Shown: positions 22,768 through 35,409, counted from the first letter of the stretch. The stretch: DNA of 64,000 bases from Crotalaria pallida (GCA_037953625.1 CM075651.1:160837501-160901500); one strand, 5' to 3'. Notes: a model not told the origin generated them from the sequence alone. Numbers and translations are program-made.

Positions 22768-25700
22768 ATGAAGGAGGGGCATAGAAGGAGTCCAAGAATA
22801 TGTGCATTGGAAAGCAATGTTGCTGCTGCTAATAATAACAATAACAATGGATCAAAAAATGATTGCATGAGGAGGAAGGGTCAGGCTCAGAGAGGACCTG
22901 CATTCCAGACTAGAGCTAGAAAGAAGAGAAAACTCAGACCACTTCAACAACTCACTGCTAATTCACCTTCATCACCAAATCAGGTTGAGGTAGCTGCCTC
23001 TTCAATGTTTCTTCTTTCTATTAGTCTCATCCCTTCATTATAGTATTTGCATGCCTTTCTTTATTTATTTGAAAACTCATCATTTAATCAATAATAATGT
23101 ACAGGAGGATGCCACTCATTCTCATCATCAAGTTATTCATCACAAAACTGGTAAGATTTTTTTAAACTTTTTATATTAAGTAATAATTCATAATGGCCAC
23201 ATCTCATTTGTGCCATCTAATAACTAATGTGGCCTCTGATTCGCAAAAGTTTATTCCTAGTATACTGTTACTTTGGCCTCATGATTCAAATTATAAATTA
23301 GACTTCTAATTCTAATGCATTTACTATGTATATCAGATCAATCATCGACAACTTTAGTGCCAGAGAAACGAATACTTCAACTCGTCCTTGACACTTTGCA
23401 AAGGTGTTCAATGCTACTTATGACACAATTTTAAAACCTTAGTTGTCTCCTTTTAATATTTTAAACTTTGGATTTTTTTTTTCTCGCATTGATGGCACAG
23501 GAGAGACACCTACGAAATATTCGCTGAGCCAGTTGATCCAAATGAGGTGCGTGGTTATAACCAGTCATGACATTTTACAGATATTATACACAGCCTTCAC
23601 TTTCTAAGTTACTTTCTTGATGGAATTATGTGAAAAGGTTGAGGATTATTACGCAATCATTCAAGAGCCTATGGATTTTGGCACCATGAGGGCTAAATTA
23701 CATGAGGGGATGTATAAGACTCTAGAACAGTTTGAGGTTTACATCATTCATTTCTCTTTTGTTAATCCAACTCAATCGTCACAAACAAACTCGCAATTAG
23801 TAAAATTGTATGCATAAACTGCTACGGTGGCGCCTATCTCTTTTCATATTATACTTTAATCCTTGTCATCTAATACAAGGTATATTATGGACCATTATGC
23901 AGCATGATGTGTTTCTAATATTTGACAACGCAATGCATTTTAATTCTGCTGGTACCATATATTTCAGGCAGGTATGAAATATAATGCTGGTGAAATTTGT
24001 TACAATTAAAAATAAATCTCTAGTTTCTCTTGGTGAAATGATTTATCAGCCTATTCATTTTGCAGGCTCGTGCAATAAATGAACTATCTAAGAAGATTTT
24101 CGATTTATTAAGGGTCGACCCTGACAAGTTTGACTTGGAGTTCTCTGAAACAAGACGAAAAGTTGGTCGGAGAAACCACATAGATTTTAGGGACTCGATA
24201 GACATGAAATCCAATGAAATAACCATTGGTGTGCCCTCAAAAATTGTGCCATCCTCTTCTCATGGTACTTCAAGTCGGAAAAGTTCGAAAGCAAATCATG
24301 TATGCCCTGACATTGCTAGGCATGTTGATGCAAGAGATCCTGAGGTTCCTACAGGTACGAGGGATGTTCTTGTCTGAAAAGCATATTTTGTTGCATCCAA
24401 TTCGGTGTTGAAATTAAAGGATGGCTTTCCATTTGATCATTGTGTGTCTTGACCGGGGAGCTGCAAGTATGAATGTTCTACTAGCTTTGAGATGTGTTTT
24501 TTTTTTTTCCATAGCTCCCAAGTTTATTGTGCACTTTATTTTACCCTGCATCCTTGTTTTGCATAATTTGAAATAAGCTTAGTTGTGAAACTTCTTATGT
24601 GACCTTAGTTCAATAAAATTAATCTCACTGTGATTTGTTCATTTTGGTCTTATAAAAGAAGTGCAGAACTTGTTGTTTATCAAAAATCATCATGTAGCAG
24701 GTACTAAAGAACATAGCAGACATAGATCTTTCGAAGTTGATAGGCGTTGTACTTATAGACCTTTGTCCCTCGGTGAGGATGAATCAATGTTTTCAACAGT
24801 CTATGGTAAACTGAAACAACTTGAGTGTGTGAGTCTTTTATGCTCCCATTGTCTTATTCATCAGTGTACTTTACGGAGTGTGTAATTAAATTCCAGTTTT
24901 GATTTGATAATTTGTTCTTGCTTATTGTATAGATTAATCAACATGAGGTTGGCTACAGAGAAAGCTTGATGTTGTTTGTTAAAGATTTAGGACCAACTGC
25001 CCAATATATAGCCAAGAGGAAATTGCTCGGATGTGATATTCGTACAGCATCGACTTCTGCCCCGTCCCTGCCAAATACTTTTAGTGCAGGTACTGCACTG
25101 ATGTCTCGTTATCCTTTGAATCCATTTCATTGTCAATCAAATAAGATGACAAGCCCTGGGGAAAAGATTGATCTGAGTGAAGGGGGACCATCTTACGTCA
25201 ATGATAAAACTGATAATGTAAAGGTTGGAGGGACATTGAGTGCTGACAGAGTGAAAGGTTTTAGTCCCTTAGAGGCTAATAATGCTCAAGGTGCTCACAG
25301 GTGGTCCTTCGGGTGTGAAAAAATGTTCTCGAATCAGAGTTTCTGCTCTGATTCATGTTGTTCACGATCACAAGCTGGTGCTGATGATTTGAATTGCTCA
25401 GATCATCGGTCCAAAGAAACTGGTGGCATGAAGTCTATGACGATGTTATCGGACAAATCCAAGTCAGTTAATCAAGAGCAACTATCATTGTCAAACCTAA
25501 AGAACTTCCAAGCTAATGTGTTCGAAAACAAATGCAAGTTTCAGTCACGACCTTGGCCTTTCGAAGGTAGTGATCTTTCATGCTTTATTCGAGATAAAAG
25601 CGAGAAGATGCCGAAAATCTGTGATGGTGGACATGTAGAAGCACACGGTCCAACAAGTGAGATTAGTTTGTCATCTGATGCCAACAAAGATTTGATATCA

Positions 25701-25928
25701 GACCAAACTGTGTCACTCACTTCCAGTTTTGCTTCCAATCTGCCATATTTGAAGACACAGCTTGATCATACAAACTCCTCCTTGGAGCAGCATAGGTTTT
25801 TACAACAAGATTCTATTGGCAAGAATAGGCTCTTTTCTGCTCAAGTGAGTAACTATCAGGGAGCATTGACGAATAATCCTCCAACTAATTTGCGCGCTTC
25901 CTTTTACTGTCATAAACAGCAACGATAG
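22768..25928 (+). CDS. Bromodomain protein (plant BRD family)
   Basis: Predicted 653-residue nuclear acetyl-lysine reader. Nine exons: 22768-22989, 23105-23150, 23337-23403, 23501-23546, 23638-23736, 23903-23971, 24066-24354, 24701-24828, 24933-25928; GT-AG junctions, total 1962 nt in frame. A basic, Asn-rich N-terminus (RTRARKKRKLRP-like nuclear signal near residues 48-60) precedes a bromodomain built from exons 3-7: EKRILQLVLDTLQRRDTYEIF, EPVDPNE, VEDYYAIIQEPMDFGTMR, TLEQFEHDVFLIFDNAMHFN, IYFRQARAINELSKK. The usual acetyl-lysine Asn is probably the one in DNAMHFN. The rest is Ser-rich, of unknown fold, with a conserved-looking GYRESLMLFVKDLGPTAQ segment. Plant relatives with this bromodomain type belong to SWI/SNF complexes; which one is not decidable here. 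An in-frame ATG at 22729 is possible, but a GTGACAG acceptor lies between the two, so I prefer 22768. Confidence 0.9.
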
Positions 25929-27494
25929 TCGTTGAAATTGAATTATCAGCTTCTTGCGAAATCGGCAACCATTTTTCGGACTCGAGCTTAATAGTATCAG
26001 CAAGATGCCTTTTATTTTATTTTTTATTTTTTTTCCATTTTAAAGTTCATTGAATTATCAACATACTCAGATTCAATGCTTGTTCTCTAACTTTTGAATG
26101 GCTTTAAGACGTTTAAAGGCCAAATGGAAATTCATTCTCTATGTTATAGTTGGTTTAAGAGACCATGCTAGTGACTAGTGAGTTTATCATATCTTCGGCT
26201 AAAAAATGTATTGGTGGTACATTGGAAGGGAATGTTATTGTTATCCTTTATTGTCAGTACTGAAGGTTGCCGATCTTTCAATAAATACTAGTCTTTCACT
26301 ACTTTCAGAGGGAAAGAAGATACTGTAGTTGTTCATTGGAAAGTTCTTTGCCTCCGTTACACTTGTGCATGTTTGAATTAGTCTATTTATTTGTCTAAAA
26401 CACTCCAAATCCATATTTATTAACCTCTTTCCTAAATTATCTTAGTGAAGACTGAAGAGAACCTCTCTCCATTTTTTTTTCTTTTCTAATTTTTTTAACT
26501 AAAAATATAAAAATAATATTTTTTAATTAAAAAAAATCTTCATTCACATGATTAACCTCCTACATCTAGAATCTCGGTGTGACATATCAGCAAAATTTGA
26601 CCTGAATTAATAAACGATAGTATATGGCAAACTCGGACATTAAAAAAAAACAAGAACATATAACCAAATGACCTTGAAATTCAAGAACGGAAAACATTTT
26701 AAGTTTTCACATAAATCATTTAGTAATGATATTATTGTTGTACTAAAAATTTCAATCAGACATTATTTATAATGTTTTCATATAACCATTTTGAACTAAA
26801 AAAATAAATCATTTTTTGATAAATAATATATATATATATAATGTTTTTAAACAGACAGCCAATCATGATTAACATATAATTTATAATATTTGACTCTTAT
26901 ACTAAATGAGTTGATGCTATAAACTTTTACACGAATAAAGAATAATATATCACAATCCAACTCAAATATTTTTATCTTTTACTTTAATTATATTTGTAAT
27001 ACCAAAAAAAAAAAAAAAAAAAAAAAGCTAAAAGTTGTTTCAACCGTACCCATGCAATACACGGCTCAACAACACTAGTTTTACATACACACATGTTAGT
27101 GAATACAAGTTGGAGTGTGGGAGGAGGTATAAATCGAATAAGGACCCAAGAGTTAACAATGGTTATTAATATGATAAGAAAAAAAAAGTTTAAAAATAAA
27201 AAATAAATAAAGCCTCGAGGTGATTACTTACTTACCATGAATTGCTACGAATCTTACGTTCAAGGTGACATCCACCACCCACTTGTCCATCACATTTTGG
27301 TTTGGTTATTTGATGACAAAAACAGAAATAGTTAGTTAGCATCTGAAACTTGTTTCGTTTTGTATTGTGTTGTGTTGTATTGTATATCTCGTCTCATATC
27401 GGACCCTTATTTCTTGTTTTGTCATCGTGGCTGTGGCTTGTGGTGGTGGTGGTGGTGGTGGTTGAGAGGCCAGGCTAGCTTATTAATCATAATA
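25929..27494. other. Intergenic tract with a truncated MITE
   Basis: The 3' end of the bromodomain transcript, then AT-rich sequence. 26545-26690 matches one half of the long-TIR element at 62323-62802. A poly-A run lies at about 27003-27026. A GTG/TGG repeat at about 27437-27460 falls in the leader of the next gene. Confidence 0.5.
26545..26690. mobile_element. Truncated relative of the 62323-62802 long-TIR MITE
   Basis: The order of words 'attaacctcctac', 'gtgacatatcagcaaaatt', 'atggcaaactc', 'accttgaaattcaag' follows 62620-62785 with decay. Only one half is present. Confidence 0.55.
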
Positions 27495-30400
27495 ATGGCA
27501 TATAGGAGAAGGCAAGGATTGTCAAGGGCTTCCACTTTCAAGGAAGAGATTCATCATAATTTTGATGAAAATGGTACCATTAATGATGATCCAAATAATT
27601 CTCGTCCCTCAACTTTGATCTCTTCATCTTCCTTTTCTCCAACATCTTCATCATCTTCCTCTTCCTCCTCCCTTGCTGCTCAAGCAATCAAAGCATCTGC
27701 CTCTCGTCATAATCCTTCTCTTTCTTTCTCTTTTGCCCAACATTCTGATCATCACAGATCCAAGGTTCTTATCTTAGCTAGCTCATCATCCTCATTCATC
27801 TCTTTTTTTTTTATACAAATTTTTCATTTACCTTTCCTCCTATCTTTGACTATTTAATGATGGGTTGAATGACATCAAAATGAAACCAAGTTATAGAATC
27901 GTTGTTTATATAGTATTTCTTTTGTCTTGTAATAATTATAAAAATTAACAAATTTTTTGTCACAAACTAAAATTAAAATAATTAATGAAGAAATAATTCT
28001 TGTTGTTTAAAAGTTTTATTCTGTCATCATAATTAACACACAAAGTTTACATTGCGTGTAGAGCTTTGATGCTTATGGGGATGGTTTGGGGAGAGGTGAC
28101 TCCAAGAATGGTTTCTGGGGAGTCTTGGCACAAAAAGCCAAAGAAATTCTGGAGGATGAAAATTCAACACCACGACAACATGACACATTGCCCGATAAAC
28201 TCAAATCATATTCTTCTAATACCTTTACTCCTAGTGCTCTTGGTCAGGTAATTATTGTTCTTGTTGTTTCTTATATATAAGTGTTGCTTAATTCACATGT
28301 ATAATCATCATATATGATGCTTAATATAGGATGAATCGTTTTTTTACTAGGCTAAAAACTATAGTCATCAGATAATTAAGGATAAATTATTAGTTAATCT
28401 CCAACTATAACAATTTTTGTGATCTCGACTAATAGTAATAGTAATAGTAATTATTATATATTAAAAAAAACCATTCACTATTTTAGATATTTTATTTTTC
28501 AATTACGATATGCTATATATCTTATAATTCAGAACTAACATATGATTTCTTATCATTAGGATAAAATTTAATTTTCTTAACTTTAACTTTAATCGAAAGT
28601 GTCATATTTTAACCTAATTTCAAATTGAGTCATCATTTTTTGTTTCAAAATTTGTGTCATTCCATGTATCACTTATTCTCACCTCTCCTTCATATAATTT
28701 CATTTCTGGTTTATTGCTGTTTTGGGTAGTATAGTTCTAGTTAGTTTATCATGACATTCTATTTAAATAATGGTTTCCATACCAACAACAACGTGGTTAT
28801 TGTATTTAGCTATAAACTTTGTATAGATAAATGATAATGAATTTGAAGAGCTGCTAGAAGTTTCAAAAATGAATTTTACCCATAATTTATAACTGTTGCG
28901 TTGAGATCGTAGGGATTAAGTCAATATGAAGGGTACTGAATTTGCTCACCGGTCAGTACTTATTTTACGTTGAACGAAGATCAATTTCATTCATAGTTAA
29001 TGTTTAGGGATTAATTGGAATAAATAAACAGTTGAGGTCCCTATTTACAAAAATAATATAGTTTTTTTATGCATTTTTTCCATTAAAGTAAAATAAATAT
29101 ATGTATTTCTTGAATTCTTCAATTGATTTTCCCTTCTTCAATAATGCTGCTACAATTTCTTCAGGATAGTAGAACAATTCTAGAGAGTAAGAATCAAGTG
29201 AAGCTAAAAATAGAGGATCATTCCAATCAAGCATGGCAGCAACCATCAGCACTAACAACAAATTCTCAAACTATCCATGAAACACAACTCAAGGCATCTC
29301 GCGACGTAAGGTGGCAACTATGTAATTGTGTGATTGTCTCATTGCATCACACACTCAATCACCCAATTGAATTTAGTATATACAAATCACTATATACTCA
29401 TAATTTTTTTTAACATATAATCAAAAGATGATATTTGGCAAAACTATAACATTGATTTCTTAAGTTGTCTTTAGCTTAAAAATCAGTCTTTTAACTTTTT
29501 TTTTATTTTAAATAAGTCCTTTAAATTTTTGTTATCGAACAAATTAATTCTTTTCGTTAATTTTTTTTTTCATTTAACAAAGAGTGTTATGTGTTAATAT
29601 TTTTATTGTATCACGTGTCACTCAAGAAAAAATATTAATAGAAATATAAATTCTTTGGATGACAGAGAATTTATTTGAAAAAAAAAACTTAAGAATTGAT
29701 TTTTAACCTTAAAAAAACTTAAGATTATTGATTAACCACACGTTAATATAGTTTTTGTACAATTTGATGAGAGTCTACATAGTAAATATGAAAGTTTTAT
29801 CATATTTAGATTCACGACCGCAATATCTTGTAATGAGAAGTGATTGTTAATCTGAAATATTTATCTTCTTGTTTGTTTTCTTTCTGTGTATAAGTGTATT
29901 GATCATCAATCATATATATATATGATAACATGGCAATCACGTACAACATTGATATTGGTTGTGTGACAGGTGGCAATGGCAACAGCTGCCAAAGCAAAAT
30001 TACTTCTCCGAGAGCTAAAAACGGTAAAAGCAGATTTGGCTTTTGCAAAAGCAAGGTGTGCTCAACTTGAAGAAGAAAATAAGTTACTTCGAGATCGAGA
30101 GGGTCGCGAGAAGGGACACAACCGTGCAGACGATGATTTGGTAATATATCTTAGCTTAATTATTTATGTTTATTTCCTGGTAACACTCATTTTTAATTTA
30201 TTTCTTATAATAAAAAAATGTAATACACATAATAATCCTTATTGATTGCTTGTCTAGCTGGAATCATAAATAACAGGGTAAAATGTAATAAGGACTCAAA
30301 TTAAAATGAGCATTATTACAAAAAGGGACTTACTCCTATACTCGAAGAAACATATTGCAAGAATCAAATTAAAAAATGATTGCATGTATGTATAATTAAT

Positions 30401-30825
30401 GTAACGAAATTAAAAGTTTTTTTTTTTAATGTGTGATATCTTCTGATCTTCAGATTCGGCTACAATTGGAGACACTTCTTGCTGAGAAGGCTCGGTTGGC
30501 GAATGAGAATGAGACATATTCACGAGAAAATCGTTTCCTAAGGGAAATAGTGGAATATCATCAACTAACAATGCAAGATGTGGTGTACCTAGATGAAGGC
30601 ATGGAAGAAGTCACAGAACTATATCCAATTCATGATGCCACCACTGGTAAAATGATGTCCTTTTCTACTACACATTCATCATCACCACTAGGAAATGGAA
30701 AACCAATATTGTTTCCCTTGCCACAAGAAGAAGATGACGAAAAAGATGATGGTAGTGATAAGAATAATACTTCTGAAGAAGATAAGTCTTCTCCAGTAAT
30801 TTCTGAAGATCACCATGCAAAATAA
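27495..30825 (+). CDS. Coiled-coil protein, plant-specific, function unknown
   Basis: Five exons (27495-27764, 28062-28247, 29165-29305, 29970-30140, 30454-30825) give 379 residues, in frame with GT-AG splices. The N-terminus MAYRRRQGLSRASTFKEE is basic and looks conserved; a Ser-rich low-complexity stretch follows (about 40-65). Exon 2 encodes AYGDGLGRGDSKNGFWGVLA and a helix (QKAKEILED). Exons 4 and 5 give a continuous heptad-rich coiled coil, from VAMATAAKAKLLLRELK through LEEENKLLRDRE to LQLETLLAEKARLANENETY (about residues 200-290), then HQLTMQDVVYLDEGMEEVTE and an acidic tail. No signal peptide or membrane segment. Plants have a small family with this layout, sometimes labelled tropomyosin-like, without a proven role. 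A cytosolic or nuclear scaffold is a guess. The chosen ATG opens the conserved MAYRRRQG; the frame upstream is leader. Confidence 0.85.
29450..29745. mobile_element. Probable MITE in intron 3 of the coiled-coil gene
   Basis: 'gatttcttaagttgtctttag..aaaaatca' on the left is loosely mirrored by 'aagaattgatttttaacctt..aagattattgatt' on the right. It is AT-rich, without coding capacity, and away from the splice sites. Confidence 0.4.
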
Positions 30826-33474
30826 TATGCTTATATTCTAATAGCAAAATAATTAGCCTTAGATTGGTTTCGGTCTTTCTGTATTGGCTCGTAAAGTATA
30901 AAAACCCTAAACCATAATGCAATCATTGTAACATTTATTCACTTTTTTTTTATAAGAAAAAATACATTTATTCACATTTTAATCCTTATTATTACCACCA
31001 TGCAAATAAGGGTAGGAAGGTGGAGGGTATTAGCTTTTTGTTCCAAAAAAAAAACTAATTTCTTTAATTGATTTTTTATGTATGTAACTTGCCCGATCAC
31101 TGATTTTGGGTTCGTTTTCTTCTAAATGTATTGTCCGATTAGTATTGACAATTAGGGTCAATCGGCATGTATGGGCCGCACCCGCAACGGCCCGCAATTT
31201 TTACAGCCAGGATCGGCGGCTCGTTTAGATATTTTGAGTATAAGATTCAGGCTCTGTTTACCCACATTTTTTGTGGGCGGAGCATGCGGGTCGCCTATTT
31301 TTTATTTCAAAAATATAAAAAAAAGGAAAATAACATAAAAATAGCATAAAAATATAAATTTGGGTCTTTCATATATCATAATATTGACTCTTACAAATGT
31401 CTCAAAGGCTCTTTAAAATATAAAAGTTCATGTCTTAACAAAGTCTCAAAAATTCATACACATTAAGCAATTAGATAATAAAGTCTTAAAAAAAAAACAA
31501 AGTCTTAAATCGAGAAATTAAAAAAAAAAAAAAGCCTGCGGGTCGCCCATTGCCTGCCCAAAAGTGCCTGCAATTTTTATGAGCGGCCTTGCTTGGCCCT
31601 AATTGAAAAATGGGCCAAAAAATCAAGTCATGCGCATGCCTGCATTTTATGTGGACGGGCTTAGACCCTAATTGCCAATACTAACCCTACTAGCCACAAA
31701 TTAAGCAAGCTTAGTACCAGCAATAGAATGGAATGTAAAACCCCCAAAAAAATAAGGGGCTAACAAGTGTCTTTAAGGTTATTACATATGGAAAAAAATC
31801 TTATGTTCACATTCACCACTTTCTCGAAAACATAAAAAATTACATATTTCAATAGCTTTTATCTATAATTGTTTCCTTAACAAGTGCCTACTCGTCAGCA
31901 TTTTCCAAAAAATAATATATATAATTAATTAACTAATGTTTTCGGAGTTGGACCAAACATGAAACCTGAGATATCAAACCACGTTTTATCTCAGATTTGA
32001 TGGGTTTACCAGTTAGACCAAACAACGTTATCTGTGTATATATGGTTGTGTATTTAATCTATCAAATCTGCACGCAACCAATCAAATAAAATAAAATAAA
32101 AACTCATTCAACCACATTATAAAAGTAATGCTTTTTTTTTCTCGACATTATAAATAAAAGTAATGTGTTATTGGGCTTAAGCAAGTGATTTTATGACCAA
32201 AGTTATCCACAAACTTTTTTGGCCCGATTTGTTCAAGTCTAGGCACAAATCGAGGGCAATCCAAACACCACTGACCAACTAGCACCAATTGTCACATGTA
32301 TCATCATCTAAAGTAATAGCCATGGTGATCCGCTAAAATTTAAGACAAGTCTTTCATTGTTTTGCTCTTAATTACCAATTAATATTGATAAGTCATAACT
32401 TAAAGCCCAAGCCAAGACAGAAAACGGATGAAGGTTTGTTAGCTTTTGAGAAAAAAATGGTAAGAGTAAAGCAGAAGTGAGTCGTATTGCCAAATGCCAA
32501 AGCATGCTCGTCAACATATAATATGCTCCCTCGGGTCTTTATTATTTATCATATTTAATTTAGTTGAATTACATATACCATGAAAATAGTTAGTTTTGAG
32601 AATTTTATAAAAATATATTTTAATATTTTAATTTTATTTTTTCATTTTTTTTAAATTCACACTATTAATAAAAACATTTAATATAGACAAAATATAATAA
32701 TAAATAAATCACTAAAATACAAATTAACTAATAATTGAGACAAAAATACCTTCCAAATGTAATCGAAAATAAACACAGAAGCGAGTATTAGCAATTAGCA
32801 TCTGCTGCGCTGTTTGTAGACCAGAAACCAAACATCCTTTGCTTTCTAACTTTCTTTACCAACCTTTTCCTTTCCTTATGCAAAATATTAATATTTGTCA
32901 TTCCTCCGTTTTATATGTAGTGTTTATAGAATTTTTGTCTGATGTTTTATATGTATTTTTTTTAAAATAAAAAAAAACTCAATACATAATTAGTGTTATT
33001 TTTTTTCAACACATCCTTATTTACTACACTTTTTTCATTTTTAATATCTTTATATTTCTACAATAATGATTATATAAGGGCATTATAATTGAAATACACT
33101 AAATTCTTATATCATTTAATCATTTCTAAAATTCATCCCTAATTTTAAAACACATTACATATGAAAAAAAATGAGTACTATTATTTTATTATTAATATCA
33201 TACTGCATTGCATTCCATATTTGCATTCCATGCCAAAAAGTAACCAGTGTCCAACTTTCAATGAGCTGGCAATGGGGCAGCAGGCAATGTATGTACTCTT
33301 TCAATTTCTTTTTGTATTTTGTTTGTTTAGGAGTAGAATTACGAAAACCCACAACAATGCCATTATGCCAAGATTATAACACGGTGAAGGTTTCAATGGA
33401 TTTGTTTGGGGCTTGGTGCACCTGACTTTTTTACCGGATTCAGTCCGTTTTTTCGGTTTATATTTTTTAATTAA
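30826..33474. other. Intergenic repeat-rich region
   Basis: Holds the TIR element at 31139-31684 and decayed Stowaway-like pieces at about 32522-32790 (left end GCTCCCTCGGGTC) and 32900-33150. Short frames at 33161-33425 overlap the last of these and resemble nothing known. Confidence 0.5.
31139..31684. mobile_element. 546-bp TIR element, GC-rich flanks and AT core
   Basis: The left end TTAGTATTGACAATTAGGGTC is mirrored by the right end GACCCTAATTGCCAATACTAA. Inside, subterminal blocks rich in 'gcgggtcgcc' and 'ggcccgcaat' words recur on both sides (about 31165-31290 and 31535-31665), a strongly GC-rich contrast to the window. No open frame. Non-autonomous DNA transposon, probably hAT- or CACTA-like; superfamily uncertain. 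Confidence 0.7.
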
Positions 33475-33700
33475 ACTTAAAAAAATGTCCTACATCAATG
33501 TCGAAGCGTACACAAATTGTTGTATGCCTCAACAAAGGTATAAGACATTTTTTTTTAATTTTTTTGCCCTACGTTAGGGCCTTGATGTATGTGTAAAACG
33601 TATGTGTATTTTAAACATACGTCAAGGCCCAGACGTACTAGCTTTTTTTTTTCTCACTACGCCTTTTGTTGGGCGTATGGGCAAATATATTCAACCTGAA
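33475..33700. repeat. Nested palindromic repeat block beside the DELLA fragment
   Basis: GGGCCTTGATGTATG (33577-33591) pairs with CATACGTCAAGGCCC (33616-33630) across a 24-base loop. Further words with ACGT/TACG cores (CGTACACAAATTGTTGTATG, ACGCCTTTTGTTGGGCGTAT) are spread over about 200 bp. Such variant short repeats resemble the subterminal arrays of CACTA elements; this is an inference. Confidence 0.55.
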
Positions 33701-33764
33701 GAAAGTCGTGGGATCTAGGTGTTGAGGTTACTACTCCAACCAAATTGTCACAGCTTGGGGAGTG

Positions 33765-34055
33765 ATGTTAGCAACGGGAACAGTGGTGACGATGTTGCTG
33801 AGTGGTGGTGGTGATTCATCTTACATTTCCGCAAGCTGCGGCGGCGGAAGCAGCAGCAACACCTATTCCATGACGACCAACGCTGGCGAATCAAAGCTCT
33901 AGGAGGAAGAAGAATTTGCCGGCGCCGGTTGCGGAGGTGGCTTGGACGAGCTTCTCGTCGTGGTTGGGTACAAGATAAGGTCATCAGACATGGCCGATGT
34001 AGCTCACAAGATTGAACAACTCGAAGAAGCTATGACCAAGGTTGACGGTGAGTGA
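33765..34055 (+). pseudogene. Broken DELLA (GRAS) N-terminal fragment
   Basis: One frame reads a Gly/Ser-rich N-terminus, then NAGESKL, a TAG stop (33900-33902), then EEEEFAGAGCGGG and GLDELLVVVGYKIRSSDM, followed by ADVAHKIEQLEEAM and a second stop at 34053. This matches the start of DELLA repressors of gibberellin signalling, where a Trp normally follows the Lys-Leu pair; a single change TGG to TAG would give this stop. The TVHYNP motif and the whole GRAS domain are missing, so it cannot make a working repressor. The DELLA motif itself, which contacts the GID1 receptor, is well preserved. A block starting 'gtgaYgttagcaacgggaac' occurs at 33762 and again at 34051, flanking the fragment. It could be a decayed gene start or a piece captured by a transposon. 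Confidence 0.8.
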
Positions 34056-34447
34056 CGTTAGCAACGGGAACGACGATGACGACGTTAGCAACGGTTGTTG
34101 TTGTCGACGTCGGCAACAACGGAAACGGAGGGGTTATAGTGGATTCCGTCACGACAGTGACGGTGTTGCTGAGTGATGTGTATAATTTGTTGGTGGAAAC
34201 TGAGTATTCAGGTTGCCGATTTATTCAATTTTTCCGTACATCTCTATTTGCATAGGAGTTGTAGCATACACTTGCTAACTTTGGTACATTTAAGCCGTGA
34301 CCTTATAACATTCCAATCGCGAATACATAAAAATTCTGAAACTGCTTTTGGAATGTTGAATTAGGAAAGTGGCCCTTCTTGCTTCTTCTTATTCTCTTTC
34401 CTGTTTCTTTCGGCTTGCTTGAATTATTACCTTATTTCCTCGACTTT

Positions 34448-34549
34448 TTTTTTTATTTACATGGGAGGTCTGGGACTAGAACCCATGACCTGGAGGAGGG
34501 GGAAATCCTAAATGTTCTTGCAGCCACCAACTGGGCTGTCTTACATGGA
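34448..34549 (-). mobile_element. Short tRNA-derived SINE, family A
   Basis: Bracketed by a perfect 17-bp target duplication CTTATTTCCTCGACTTT (34431-34447 and 34550-34566). On the minus strand it has an A-box-like AGCCCAGTTGG and a B-box-like GGTTCTAGTCCC, and ends in an A-rich tail. About 102 bp; sister copies are at 41426 and 62172. Confidence 0.85.
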
Positions 34550-34860
34550 CTTATTTCCTCGACTTTACTTATAAATCTATTATGCTTTTCCTTTGAAAAA
34601 AAATGGTAAAATTTTTAAAAGTAAAAAAAAAATTATACTTTGTCTAATAAATCAATTAATTATTGACCAAATAATTTAATGCATTTTTTAGATTTTGTTG
34701 ATATCCAATCACATATTACTATATGCAAATTTTCAAACATTTTAATTTAAACTATATATTATTGTGACTTTTCAAACATTTTAATTTAAACATCTTAAAA
34801 ATTTTCTTGGCACTTTTTTATCATCTTTTTGGGGTGGATGGAATATTAACTAACAAAGTA

Positions 34861-35132
34861 CTTCCTCATGTCCTATTTGTAAGATCATTTTGGGTAAAAG
34901 AATTTGATCCTGTTTGTAAGATCATTTTCCAATTTCAAATAACATTTAATTACTATTTTTCAAAAACACCTTTATTGAGTTAACATTTTTTAGAATCTCA
35001 ATAACAATTATGGGGTAGTTTTGAAAAAATATATTAAATGTTTACATTTCTATTACTACTAACAACCCTAATCCACTTTCTTGGTAGACGTGAATTTTCC
35101 CAAAAACGTTTTACATATAGGACTAGAGGGAG
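34861..35132. mobile_element. Stowaway-like MITE
   Basis: CTTCCTCATGTCCTATTTGT on the left against CATATAGGACTAGAGGGAG on the right, between TA dinucleotides (34859-34860 and 35133-35134). It is 272 bp, noncoding. Confidence 0.82.
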
Positions 35133-35219
35133 TATTATTTTTTAAAATAACTATTTTGGTATGCTAATAAAGTATTATTTTTTTATTACATTTAAATTTT
35201 ATTTTGGTGAATACATTTT

Positions 35220-35408
35220 TCTAAAAATGGTAAAAAATAGTTGAGTTGAGTTCAATCCAAGATTCATTAAGATTAGGGCAGACCTCACAGATCTATAAAC
35301 ACTTGTAAAGATACTTATAAATTACTCATCAAATTGACAACAAAATTTGAACTCACGACCTCGCGAATTATGAGTTGATTATTTACCAACTAGACCAACA
35401 TTCGTTGA
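35220..35408 (-). mobile_element. Possible tRNA-derived SINE
   Basis: On the minus strand TGGTCTAGTTGGTAAA is an A-box-like head and GTGAGTTCAAATTTT a weak B box. A possible short flank duplication (AATACATTT near 35209 and 35409) is not decisive. Confidence 0.45.
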
Positions 35409-35409
35409 C

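Noticed and set aside
27360..27494. Upstream extension of the coiled-coil protein
   Set aside because: The frame is open, but the added residues are Trp/Cys-rich from a TGG repeat; the conserved start is MAYRRRQG at 27495.
34052..34255. 67-codon frame after the DELLA fragment
   Set aside because: Val/Thr/Gly repeats produced by the duplicated 'gttagcaacgg' block; not the continuation of a DELLA protein.
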